Source: Candidatus Zipacnadia bacterium (GTDB taxonomy: Bacteria; Armatimonadota; Zipacnadia; Zipacnadales; UBA5352). Taken from it: a DNA stretch of 42,012 nucleotides. Positions 7,823 to 14,996 of the stretch are shown in pieces. The notes beneath the pieces were generated by a model. The model searched no databases. It was not told the DNA's origin and saw nothing but the letters and a program-made list of their open reading frames with translations. Within the stretch, counting starts at the first letter, position 1; every line of letters starts with the position of its first letter. Location: contig JALGTR010000003.1 in assembly GCA_029821265.1 (NCBI GenBank), forward strand, positions 1 through 42,012, in the 5' to 3' direction. A program made the position numbers and the translations under genes.

Positions 7823-8377
7823 ATGGAGAGCGGATTCGTCATCTGGTTCACCGGTATACCGGCTTCCGGGAAATCCACCATAGCGACCGAGGTCCAGCAG
7901 CGGGTTGAGGCGATGGGTCTTCCGGTCGAGAACCTCGACGCGGATGAGGTGCGCGCTAATCTCAGCCCGAATCTCGGCTACACCGAGGAGGCGCGCGACG
8001 AGAACACCAAACGTCTGGCCTGGTTTGCGCAGAAGCTGTCCGGCTACGGTGCGAACGTCGTCATCGCGGCCGTTGCCCCGCTCCAGAAGTACCGCGACCG
8101 CGCGCGTGCCTGGTGCGAGAAGTTCGTCGAGGTTCACGTGGACACGCCGCTTGAGGTGTGTCAGGAGCGAGACCCCAAGGGCCTCTACGCACGAGCCGCT
8201 CGCGGCGAGGTGAACGACATCGCCGGGATGCACCAGCCCTACGAGGCGCCGGAGAATCCCGAGGTCCATGTCAGGACCACCGAGGCCACCGTCGAGGAAT
8301 GCGCCGACGCGGTCATCGCGAAGCTGCGTGAGCTGGGCTACCTTCCGGCCGCAGCCGCCCAGCAGGCGGGCGAGTAG
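7823..8377 (+). CDS. cysC: adenylyl-sulfate (APS) kinase
   Basis: Phosphorylates APS to PAPS, the sulfuryl donor for sulfate reduction and sulfotransferases. The track frame starts at 7616 inside sat. The true start is the ATG at 7823, after GGGAGAG, giving 184 aa. The P-loop GIPASGKST is at residues 11-19, LDADEVRANL matches the family's LDGDxxR segment, and FVEVHVDTPLEVC followed by DPKGLYARA is typical of CysC. It is 32 bases after sat and 2 bases before the next gene, so an operon is likely. Confidence 0.94.
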   Translation: MESGFVIWFTGIPASGKSTIATEVQQRVEAMGLPVENLDADEVRANLSPNLGYTEEARDENTKRLAWFAQKLSGYGANVVIAAVAPLQKYRDRARAWCEKFVEVHVDTPLEVCQERDPKGLYARAARGEVNDIAGMHQPYEAPENPEVHVRTTEATVEECADAVIAKLRELGYLPAAAAQQAGE

Positions 8378-8379
8378 CC

Positions 8380-9723
8380 GTGTTCAGCTTCTTCCGCCGC
8401 ACGCCGCAGCGCAGGCTCCTCGTGATCGGTCTCGATGGCGTTCCGCACTCGCTGCTGACGAGGCTCATCGAGGACGGGGAGATGCCGACACTGGCGGAGA
8501 TCGCCCAAACAGGCGACCTCCGCCGCGCCATCTCCACCCAGCCGACCGTCTCCTGCGCCGCCTGGACATCGTTCGTGACCGGGGTCAACCCCGGGGCGCA
8601 TGGCGTCTTCGGCTTCGTGGACCGCAAGCAGGGCTCTTACGATCAGTACATCACCGGCTCGCGCTACGTCATCGCGCCACAGATCTGGCGCGTGCTGAGC
8701 GAGCGCAACCTGCGCAGCATCATCATGAACGTGCCGGTGACCGCGCCGCCGCCCGAGATCAACGGGATGGTCGTCAGCGGCTTTCTCGCGCCGAAACTTC
8801 AGGGGGCGACGTACCCTGAGAGCCTTGCCCAGCGCCTCGATCGTCTCGGTTACCGCATCGACATCGACCCATGGAAGGCGCGCGAATCGCTCGACTTTCT
8901 GCTCGAAGACCTCGACGCGACCCTGAAGGGTCGGGTGGCGGGCGCAACCGACCTGCTCTCCCGCGAGAAATGGTCATATGCGATGGTGCACATCATGGGC
9001 ACTGACCGCATCAACCACTTCATGTGGGGCAAGTGGGCCGAGGATGACCCTGTCTACGCCCCGCAGTTCGTCGACTACTATCGGAAGGTCGATGCCGCCG
9101 TGGGGGAGATCGCGCGAGCCGCCGGCGATGACACCGAGCTGCTTCTGCTGAGTGACCACGGCTTCACGAAGACCATCCGTGAGGTGAACATCGACGCGTG
9201 GCTGCGCGAGCGCGGCTACCTCAACCTGCCGGTCTCCGAGGAGGCCCGCATCTCGGACGTCGATGAGCGAAGCCGCGTCTTCTCGATGACACCCGGGCGC
9301 ATCTACCTCAACGTGAGCGAACGTGAGCCGAAGGGCTGCGTCGAGGCGGGGGAGGAGTACGAGACGCTTCGCGATGAGCTGATCGAGGGTCTCATGCAGC
9401 TGAGGGACCCTGAGACCGGCGAGCAGGTGCTCGAGAGCGTCCAGCGCCGGGAGGACCTCTGGCAGGGGGAGGCGCTTGACCGCGCACCCGACCTGCTGGC
9501 CATCCCGCGCGATGGATATGACCTTAAGAGCACGCCCGGCAGCAATGATCTCTTCACCACCAGCCCGATCACCGGCATGCACACCTTCGACGATGCCTTC
9601 TGGCTGATCCGCGGGCGGCAGTTCCACGATGGGACGCCCTCGGTCCACGACGGCGCCGCCACGGCACTTTCGCTGCTTGGCCAGGAGATACCGGCGTCGA
9701 TTGAGGGGCGGCCGATGGCGTAA
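8380..9723 (+). CDS. alkaline phosphatase superfamily phosphodiesterase
   Basis: Member of the type I phosphodiesterase/nucleotide pyrophosphatase branch, 447 aa, predicted cytoplasmic as no signal peptide is seen. The N-terminal strand LLVIGLDGVP supplies a metal-binding Asp. PTVSCAAWTSFVTGVNPGAHG (near residues 51-71) matches the family's nucleophile segment, with Ser or Thr as nucleophile. Further metal ligands fall in MGTDRINH, LLSDHGF and the late GMHTFDD. GTG start, only 2 bases after the cysC stop, implying coupled translation. The position suggests it acts on a product of PAPS chemistry, such as PAP, or on a glycan intermediate; that is inference. Proteins of this type are often simply annotated as 'alkaline phosphatase family'. 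Confidence 0.87.
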   Translation: MFSFFRRTPQRRLLVIGLDGVPHSLLTRLIEDGEMPTLAEIAQTGDLRRAISTQPTVSCAAWTSFVTGVNPGAHGVFGFVDRKQGSYDQYITGSRYVIAPQIWRVLSERNLRSIIMNVPVTAPPPEINGMVVSGFLAPKLQGATYPESLAQRLDRLGYRIDIDPWKARESLDFLLEDLDATLKGRVAGATDLLSREKWSYAMVHIMGTDRINHFMWGKWAEDDPVYAPQFVDYYRKVDAAVGEIARAAGDDTELLLLSDHGFTKTIREVNIDAWLRERGYLNLPVSEEARISDVDERSRVFSMTPGRIYLNVSEREPKGCVEAGEEYETLRDELIEGLMQLRDPETGEQVLESVQRREDLWQGEALDRAPDLLAIPRDGYDLKSTPGSNDLFTTSPITGMHTFDDAFWLIRGRQFHDGTPSVHDGAATALSLLGQEIPASIEGRPMA

Positions 9724-9787
9724 GCGGGCACGGGCACTGCGGGAAGACCGTCGGTGCGGGACGCAGGATGCGGGGCGGCCGATGGCG
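9705..9787 (+). repeat. 16-bp direct repeat pair around the phosphodiesterase stop
   Basis: GGGGCGGCCGATGGCG occurs at 9705-9720 (last codons of the phosphodiesterase gene) and again at 9772-9787 in the spacer before the sugar transferase. The copies are identical and 67 bases apart. Confidence 0.6.
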
Positions 9788-9827
9788 AAGTTGATGGGCG
9801 AACCGCCGGCAAAGCACAGGGGGGAAG

Positions 9828-10508
9828 GTGGCCCTCATCTCCGACACCGCACTCGTCTCAAGGCCCGAAGATCGCGCCGACCGACGCTCCGTCGTCTGCG
9901 CTCCCGGCGTGCGTCACCCCGGCGGCGGCTATCTGGCGCTGCCCAAGCGCGTCCTCGATATCGCCGGCGCGATCGCGCTTCTTCCCGCCGCGGCAGTGAT
10001 CGTGGCTGCCGCTGCTGTGGCCATCAGGCTCACTTCTCCCGGCCCGGCGCTATACCGCCAGCTTCGCGTCGGCCGTGGCGGCCGCGTCTTCACGCTGCTC
10101 AAGCTACGGACGATGGTTGACGGGGCCGAGGCCGAGACAGGGCCAGTCTGGGCCGCGCCGGATGACCCGCGCCTGACGCCCGCGGGAGGAGTCCTCCGAC
10201 GATTTCACATCGACGAACTGCCCCAGCTGTGGAACGTTCTGCGCGGTGAGATGAGCCTCATCGGCCCCCGCCCCGAGCGTCCCCATTTCGTGCGCAGACT
10301 GCGCGGCGTGCTTCGAGACTACGACGACCGCCTCTCTGTCCGGCCCGGGATCACAGGATGGGCTCAGATCCACCGCGGTCCGGACACCTGCATCGCCGAT
10401 GCAGCGGAGAAGCTGCGCTACGACCTGGAGTATGTCCGCCGGGCATCACCCGGCCTCGACGCCCGGATCGCGCTGGAAACTCTTCGCACTGTGCTGATCG
10501 GTCACTGA
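9828..10508 (+). CDS. polyprenyl-phosphate sugar-1-phosphate transferase
   Basis: Small phosphoglycosyl transferase (bacterial sugar transferase family, PglC/WcaJ-like catalytic domain), 226 aa. It moves a sugar-1-phosphate from a UDP-sugar to a polyprenyl phosphate, the first membrane step of glycan assembly. One hydrophobic segment (about residues 43-66) precedes LTSPGPALYRQLRVG and LLKLRTM. The catalytic Asp-Glu pair is in FHIDELPQLWNVLRGEMSLIGPRPE, followed by RPGITGWAQI. The GTG start at 9828 follows AGGGGGGAAG closely. It lies 104 bases after the phosphodiesterase, in the same direction as sat and cysC, which links PAPS production to surface-glycan synthesis. The sugar specificity is unknown. 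Confidence 0.92.
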   Translation: MALISDTALVSRPEDRADRRSVVCAPGVRHPGGGYLALPKRVLDIAGAIALLPAAAVIVAAAAVAIRLTSPGPALYRQLRVGRGGRVFTLLKLRTMVDGAEAETGPVWAAPDDPRLTPAGGVLRRFHIDELPQLWNVLRGEMSLIGPRPERPHFVRRLRGVLRDYDDRLSVRPGITGWAQIHRGPDTCIADAAEKLRYDLEYVRRASPGLDARIALETLRTVLIGH

Positions 10509-10514
10509 CGTGAT

Positions 10515-10560
10515 TTGACAGCCGAGGCACATTGTGTTACGTTCTCCCAAAGTGTGTCAC
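10515..10560 (+). promoter_or_regulatory. nikR promoter with candidate NikR operator
   Basis: TTGACA (10515-10520) and TACGTT (10538-10543) are 17 bases apart. GTGTTAC (10534-10540) overlaps the -10, and GTGTCAC (10554-10560) follows after 13 bases. The right half matches the ideal partner GTAACAC at five of seven positions. The layout fits autorepression by NikR. It is inferred from symmetry and position, not from a tested site. Confidence 0.5.
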
Positions 10561-10571
10561 CGGAGGCGACG

Positions 10572-10982
10572 ATGAGTGCCCTGGAACGTTTCGGCGTCTC
10601 GATGTCCCGGGATCTGCTTCGGCAGTTCGATCAGGCGATCAGGGACGCCGGGTACGCCAATCGGTCGGAGGCGCTGCGCGACATCGTGCGGGACTTCCTC
10701 ACGCGCCGGCGCTGGGAGGAGCCCGGTGAGGAGGTCGTGGGCACGATCTCCATCGTCTACGATCACCACGTGCACGACGTCAACGCCACGCTGACAGCAC
10801 TGCAGCATGACGCCGAGGCGAGGGTCATCTGTGCGACCCACGTACACCTCGACCATCACAACTGCATCGAGGTCATCGTGGTGCGTGGCCAGGCGGACGA
10901 GGTGCGACGCCTCGCGGACCACATGATCAGCATTCGGGGCGTCAAGCACGGCGCTCTGAGCTGCACATCCGACCAACCATGA
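10572..10982 (+). CDS. nikR: nickel-responsive transcriptional regulator NikR
   Basis: Nickel-sensing repressor, 136 aa. Residues 1-47 form the ribbon-helix-helix DNA-binding domain (RFGVSMSRDLLRQFDQAI, then NRSEALRDIVRDF). Residues 55-136 form the ACT-like metal-binding domain. The four high-affinity nickel ligands are all present with E. coli spacing: His79, His90, His92 and Cys98 (in HVHLDHHNC). The track begins at 10515, but the ATG at 10572 follows GGAGG (10562-10566) and gives the normal N-terminus. Bound nickel normally makes NikR repress nickel uptake genes. The ECF transporter genes begin downstream in the same direction, so they are the obvious targets. Confidence 0.95.
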   Translation: MSALERFGVSMSRDLLRQFDQAIRDAGYANRSEALRDIVRDFLTRRRWEEPGEEVVGTISIVYDHHVHDVNATLTALQHDAEARVICATHVHLDHHNCIEVIVVRGQADEVRRLADHMISIRGVKHGALSCTSDQP

Positions 10983-11011
10983 GACAGGAACCCGCAGCGC
11001 TCGTTTTTTTT
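10958..11011 (+). terminator. possible terminator after nikR
   Basis: GAGCTGC (10958-10964) can pair imperfectly with GCAGCGCTC (10994-11002), which has a 2-base bulge, and a run of eight T (11004-11011) follows. The loop is long and the stem is partly inside nikR, so efficiency is doubtful. It is the only clear T-tract of this kind I noted in the window. Confidence 0.35.
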
Positions 11012-11012
11012 G

Positions 11013-11048
11013 TGGACAGCGGTAACACGATTTCTTGAATAGTAACAC
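11013..11048 (+). promoter_or_regulatory. prepilin-ECF operon promoter with two GTAACAC boxes
   Basis: TGGACA (11013-11018), a 16-base spacer and TTGAAT (11035-11040) make a plausible promoter. GTAACAC occurs at 11022-11028 and 11042-11048 with a 13-base gap, bracketing the -10. GTAACAC is the reverse complement of the GTGTTAC box at the nikR promoter, and the gap is the same. This suggests a shared NikR operator. Confidence 0.5.
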
Positions 11049-11063
11049 GCTTGGAGTGTCCTG

Positions 11064-11735
11064 ATGCCACGCCGTGGTTTCACGCTCATTGAGCTGCTTG
11101 TGGTCATCGCCATCATCGCGATTCTGGCGGCAATCCTCTTTCCCGTGTTCTCTCGCGCGCGTGAGAGGGCGCGCGCGATCACCTGTGCCAGCAACATGAA
11201 GCAGATGGGCCTGGCCTTCGCGATGTACACCACCGACTATGATGAGACCTACCCGCCGACCTATCAGTGGAAGACGAACCTGCAGCCGTACATGCGCAAC
11301 ACGCAGATGTTCAAGTGCCCCAGCCGGCCGCAGCTTCCCTGGTACTACGGCCACGGCTACAACTGCGGGCTCTTCGGATGGGAGACCGTTGACGGGAATC
11401 CGGCCGCAGGTTTCGCGGAGCGTTCGCTGGCAGCGATCGTCAGCCCCAGCCACAAGATCCTGCTCGCCGAGTGGGACCGATGCAACTCAGGTCCCCCAAA
11501 CGGCATTAGGGCGGTGACCAGGGGCGGCTCCACCTGTGCGTGGTCGGTCAGCAGGGTCCACAACGACGGCTCGAATGTGCTCTTCGGCGACGGTCATGTG
11601 AAGTGGCTCAAGCCCGACGTCTACCACTCGAACACCGAACGCGAGGAGAACGGGACGATCATCCCCGCCGATGCTCGTCCAGTTCCAGAGGAGATCTGGC
11701 GCGAATACTGGGACACGAGGTACGAGGTCAATTGA
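11064..11735 (+). CDS. type II secretion-like prepilin with H-X9-DG motif
   Basis: Prepilin-like protein, 223 aa, of the DUF1559/H-X9-DG group. The N-terminus is a class III signal: MPRRG then [24 protein letters not shown], to be cleaved after Gly5 by a prepilin peptidase, leaving a methylated Phe and a hydrophobic helix. The C-terminal motif is [16 protein letters not shown]. Five cysteines and several histidines lie in the globular part. Such proteins are abundant in Planctomycetes, Armatimonadota and relatives and usually have unknown roles. Unusually, its TGA overlaps the TTG start of the ECF S component, and two candidate NikR boxes lie just upstream, so it seems to belong to the transporter operon. 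An extracellular metal-capture role is speculation. Confidence 0.88.
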   Translation: MPRRGFTLIELLVVIAIIAILAAILFPVFSRARERARAITCASNMKQMGLAFAMYTTDYDETYPPTYQWKTNLQPYMRNTQMFKCPSRPQLPWYYGHGYNCGLFGWETVDGNPAAGFAERSLAAIVSPSHKILLAEWDRCNSGPPNGIRAVTRGGSTCAWSVSRVHNDGSNVLFGDGHVKWLKPDVYHSNTEREENGTIIPADARPVPEEIWREYWDTRYEVN

Positions 11736-12337
11736 GTACGCGGAACCCGGAGGGCTCTCAGACCACCGTTGCTGAGCAGTTCGAACGCGCGCGGGAGCTG
11801 ACCGTCGGCGGCCTGGCGATCGCGCTCGGAGTGCTTGTGCCGATAGTGTTCCACGCGATCGGAGGCGGTCGGGCGGGCAGCACATTCCTCCCGATGTACC
11901 TCCCGGTTCTCGCGTGCGGTATGCTGGTCTCGCCGGGTATCGCGGCCGCGGTGGGGCTGATCACACCCGCGCTGTCGTCGGCGCTCACCGGGATGCCGCC
12001 GGTGTTGCCGGTGCTGCCGCTGATGGTTGTGGAGCTGGCCGCGCTGGGGGCGCTCGCATCACTTCTGCACCGGCGTCTGAAGCTGCACGTCATCCCTGCC
12101 ACGGCTGTTGCGCTGCTTGGCGAGCGAGTCGTCATGGGTATTGCGGTGGCGCTCGCGGTCGGCCTGCTTCCGGCCGATCTGCTGGAGGCGCTCCCTCCGC
12201 CGATGCGTCAGCCACTTCCGTATGTGATCGGAGCCACGGTGACAGCTCTGCCCGGTCTGGCGCTGCAGCTTGTCGTGGTGCCCGTCATCGTTGCGGCGGT
12301 TGAGCGCACATCGCTGCTGCAGGGGCGAGGGAGTTAG
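11732..12337 (+). CDS. ECF transporter substrate-binding (S) component
   Basis: Integral membrane protein of 201 aa with about six hydrophobic helices, read as an ECF-type S component. The track frame begins at 11540 inside the prepilin gene. A TTG at 11732 overlaps the prepilin TGA (TTGA) and follows ACGAGGT, giving (M)STRNPEGSQ. The block [14 protein letters not shown]...[12 protein letters not shown] followed by [13 protein letters not shown] resembles uncharacterised S components with a FLPMHIP-type motif; here the histidine is Tyr. It lacks the MHIP(D/E)G start of CbiM/NikM nickel and cobalt proteins. T and A components follow directly. Substrate is unknown; NikR adjacency suggests nickel or a nickel chelate. 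The exact start is less certain than the identity. Confidence 0.78.
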   Translation: MSTRNPEGSQTTVAEQFERARELTVGGLAIALGVLVPIVFHAIGGGRAGSTFLPMYLPVLACGMLVSPGIAAAVGLITPALSSALTGMPPVLPVLPLMVVELAALGALASLLHRRLKLHVIPATAVALLGERVVMGIAVALAVGLLPADLLEALPPPMRQPLPYVIGATVTALPGLALQLVVVPVIVAAVERTSLLQGRGS

Positions 12338-12341
12338 GGTG

Positions 12342-13124
12342 ATGCTTGGGCACGAACTCCTCGACGAGTGGTCGCACCTGCGATCACCCCTGCATCGAAC
12401 CGACGCGCGCGTGAAGCTGCCCTGCGCGCTCGTCCTTGTGGTCGCGATCGTGATGGTTCCGGTCTCCAGCAACTGGCTGCTGATGCCCTTTGCGGCGCTC
12501 ATCTTCGCGCTTGCGGTTGCGTCTGGCCTGCCCGGGCGCTGGATCCTCAAGCGTCTGCTGGTCATCGTCCCGTTCCTTGCCATCAGCGGGCTTCTGGTTG
12601 CGCTGTTGCCACAGGCGGAGGCGTCCGCCGTGCACCATGCGGGGGGAGTCGGGGGGAGGCAACTGGTGCGCCACGCTCTTGCGGTCTGGCTCTCCGTCGG
12701 GGGCAAGTGTGTGCTGACGCTGGTGGCCGCGACGCTTCTGACTGGTACGAGCTCGTCGGCGGATCTCGTTCGCGCGGCGCAGGCTCTTCGGATGCCTCAC
12801 ACGCTCACGGCCCTGACGGGCCTGGCGATGACCTACCTCGGGGTGCTCTCCGATGAGGTGGCGCGCATGATCACTGCCAGCCGCAGCCGCGGACGCGTCA
12901 GCGGCCTGAGACGCAGGGCAGGCGTTTTGTGCAGCGTGGTTGTCACCGCCATCGTGCGCGGCTTCGAGCGCGCGGAGCGGGTCGCTCTTGCCATGGTCTC
13001 GCGCGGTTACGACGGACGCATTCCCGATCTCACCCGCGAGCCGGTCCCCCACGCGCAGATCGCCGGTGGAGTCTGCTTTGTGATATGCACCTGCGCGCTC
13101 TACTGGGCGGGGGTGGGGCTGTGA
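12342..13124 (+). CDS. ecfT: ECF transporter transmembrane (T) component, CbiQ-like
   Basis: EcfT/CbiQ family coupling protein, 260 aa, which links the S component to the ATPase. Several hydrophobic segments are present (for example near residues 24-60, 67-85 and 114-136). The two cytoplasmic coupling-helix signatures are visible as SRSRGRVSG and RVALAMVSRGYDGR, corresponding to the Arg-containing ARS/ARG motifs. The ATG at 12342 follows GAGGGAG; a GTG immediately upstream is an alternative. It starts 4 bases after the S-component stop, and its TGA overlaps the GTG of the ATPase gene. A short His/Gly-rich stretch (HHAGGVGG) sits in a loop. Confidence 0.9.
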   Translation: MLGHELLDEWSHLRSPLHRTDARVKLPCALVLVVAIVMVPVSSNWLLMPFAALIFALAVASGLPGRWILKRLLVIVPFLAISGLLVALLPQAEASAVHHAGGVGGRQLVRHALAVWLSVGGKCVLTLVAATLLTGTSSSADLVRAAQALRMPHTLTALTGLAMTYLGVLSDEVARMITASRSRGRVSGLRRRAGVLCSVVVTAIVRGFERAERVALAMVSRGYDGRIPDLTREPVPHAQIAGGVCFVICTCALYWAGVGL

Positions 13125-13846
13125 GCCTTCTTCGCGTCGATGATCTGCATTTTCGCTATCCTGACGGCACCGCGGCGCTCACCGGGGTGACGTTCTCCCT
13201 CGACCACGGCGATTCGCTGGGCCTCGTCGGCCGCAACGGTGCGGGGAAATCCACCCTCCTGCTGCACCTCAACGGGATCCTGCACGGCACGGGCGCAGTG
13301 CGTGTGCACGACCAGCCCGTCGAGCAGTGGCCGGCCGGAGAGTTGCGCGCGACGGTCGGGCTCGTGTTCGAGGATCCGGCCGATCAGCTCTTCATGCCAA
13401 CAGTGCTCGACGACGTCTGCTTCGGCCCCCTGAATGCCGGTCTGTCGGCCGATGAGGCCCGGCGGCGAGCCCTTGAGGTCCTGCACTCCGTTGGTGCGGC
13501 CGACCTCGCGGATCGCGCTCCACACCACCTCTCGGCCGGCCAGATGCGCCGCGTCGCGCTGGCGGGAGTGCTCGCGATGGAGCCGGAGCTGCTTGTGATC
13601 GATGAGCCGGTCATGGCGCTCGATCCGGAGGGCCGAGAGTCGGTCATCGAGCTCCTGCGGGACCTTCCGCAGGCGAAGATCATCGCCACGCACGACCTCG
13701 AGCTCGTGCTGGAGGTCTGCAATAGGGTCGCGATACTCGATGGCGGGCGTATACAGGCCCAGGGGCCGGCCCGCGACCTGCTCGCCGATGACACCCTCCT
13801 GCGCAACCACGGACTGCGTGTGCCGGCAAGTCTCCGCTTCGTCTGA
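13121..13846 (+). CDS. ecfA: ECF transporter ATP-binding (A) component, CbiO-like
   Basis: ABC ATPase of 241 aa that powers ECF uptake. Start is the GTG at 13121, overlapping the T-component stop (GTGA); the longer track frame from 12929 is a shadow. Walker A is GRNGAGKST (near residue 38), the Q-loop region VFEDPADQLF is typical of EcfA/CbiO, the signature is LSAGQ rather than LSGGQ, Walker B is LLVIDEP, and the H-loop is IIATHD. Only one ATPase gene is present, so a homodimer is expected, as in dedicated group I ECF systems. It closes the nikR-linked operon. Confidence 0.93.
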   Translation: MSLLRVDDLHFRYPDGTAALTGVTFSLDHGDSLGLVGRNGAGKSTLLLHLNGILHGTGAVRVHDQPVEQWPAGELRATVGLVFEDPADQLFMPTVLDDVCFGPLNAGLSADEARRRALEVLHSVGAADLADRAPHHLSAGQMRRVALAGVLAMEPELLVIDEPVMALDPEGRESVIELLRDLPQAKIIATHDLELVLEVCNRVAILDGGRIQAQGPARDLLADDTLLRNHGLRVPASLRFV

Positions 13847-13989
13847 GGCCGGCCACCCCCGCGAACCTCAGCATCGCCTCGATCGTCAGACAGATGATTC
13901 GCTGTTGTGCTGCCTCTCGCAGGGAAATCACGCCGCAGTGCGGAAATACCCTCCGATCTCTGGCCGACGAGCCGTGAAAGGAGCACTTC

Positions 13990-14958
13990 ATGGATATCGA
14001 TCGTGACGAGGCGCGTGCGATGCTGCGCACCATGCACACGATTCGCCGCTTCGAGCTCAAGGCCCAGCACCTGTTCGAGGAGGGCCTGGCACGCGGGGAG
14101 TTCCTCGGCGCGCTGCACTCGTATGAGGGCCAGGAGGCCGTTGCCGTGGGGGTCTGCGCGCATCTGCGTCCGGAGGATGCGGTGCTCAGCAGCCACCGCG
14201 GGCATGGCCACGCCATCGCCAAGGGCGCCGATATTCGGGCGATGATGGCCGAGCTGCTGGGGAAGGTCACCGGTATCAGCGGCGGCCACGGGGGCTCGAT
14301 GCACATGTTCGACCCCGCCGTCGGCCTGCTCGGCGGCAACGGCATCGTGGGGGGTGGCACACCTCTGGCCCTCGGACCGGCCTTTGCAGCGCAGTATCGC
14401 GGTAACGACCGGGTGACTGCATGTTTCTTCGGCGAGGGCGCCGCGGCACAGGGCGTGTTCCACGAGTCGATGAACCTCGCCTCGCTCTGGCAGCTTCCCG
14501 TGATATACGTGTGTGAGAATAACCTCTGGGCCGCGACCACGCCGGTCAATGACGCCTGGCCGGTCGAGGACCTTGCGCCGCGCGCCGAGAGCTTCGGCAT
14601 GCCCGGGATGACCGTGGACGGCAACGACGTGCTGGCCGTCTACGCGACCGCCGCAGAGGCCGTGGATCGCGCCCGAAGCGGCGGGGGTCCCACGCTCATC
14701 GAGGCCAAGACCTACCGCCATCGCCCCCACTGTATGGTGATCCCCGAGCATCGAGACGAGAGCGAGCTTGAGGAATGGCAGGGCCGCGACCCAATCCCGC
14801 GCTTCGAGAGCTATCTCGTCCGCGAGGGTCTGATGACCGACGTTGAGATTGCCGATCTGCTCACTGAGGTCGAGGCAGAACTCGAGGAAGCAGCGCAGTT
14901 CGCCCGGCAGAGCGAGCTGCCCGCGCCGGATACGTTTGCAGATCACCTCTGGGCATAA
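13990..14958 (+). CDS. 2-oxoacid dehydrogenase E1 alpha (PdhA/AcoA-like)
   Basis: Alpha subunit of a thiamine-diphosphate-dependent E1 (pyruvate, acetoin or branched-chain type), 322 aa. It decarboxylates a 2-oxoacid and passes the acyl group to lipoyl-E2. The core SSHRGHGHAIAKG and GGHGGSMHMFD are typical of the pyruvate/acetoin group. The ThDP motif reads GEG-X26-NN rather than the usual GDG. The C-terminal third includes the ThDP-proximal loop TYRHRPHCM and the acidic helices ending near the stop. GGAG lies just before the ATG. E1 beta follows 38 bases later. No E2 or E3 gene is in the window, so the substrate cannot be assigned. Confidence 0.9.
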   Translation: MDIDRDEARAMLRTMHTIRRFELKAQHLFEEGLARGEFLGALHSYEGQEAVAVGVCAHLRPEDAVLSSHRGHGHAIAKGADIRAMMAELLGKVTGISGGHGGSMHMFDPAVGLLGGNGIVGGGTPLALGPAFAAQYRGNDRVTACFFGEGAAAQGVFHESMNLASLWQLPVIYVCENNLWAATTPVNDAWPVEDLAPRAESFGMPGMTVDGNDVLAVYATAAEAVDRARSGGGPTLIEAKTYRHRPHCMVIPEHRDESELEEWQGRDPIPRFESYLVREGLMTDVEIADLLTEVEAELEEAAQFARQSELPAPDTFADHLWA

Positions 14959-14996
14959 GCGCGGATATCCCGTGAAAAGCAGCGAGGAGCGCGACC

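Noticed and set aside
13892-13975. 27-codon ORF before the E1 alpha gene
   Set aside because: No ribosome binding site and no coding features.
13384-14946. 520-aa minus-strand ORF over the ECF ATPase and E1 alpha genes
   Set aside because: Antisense to two clearly identified genes; no start signal or recognisable motif.
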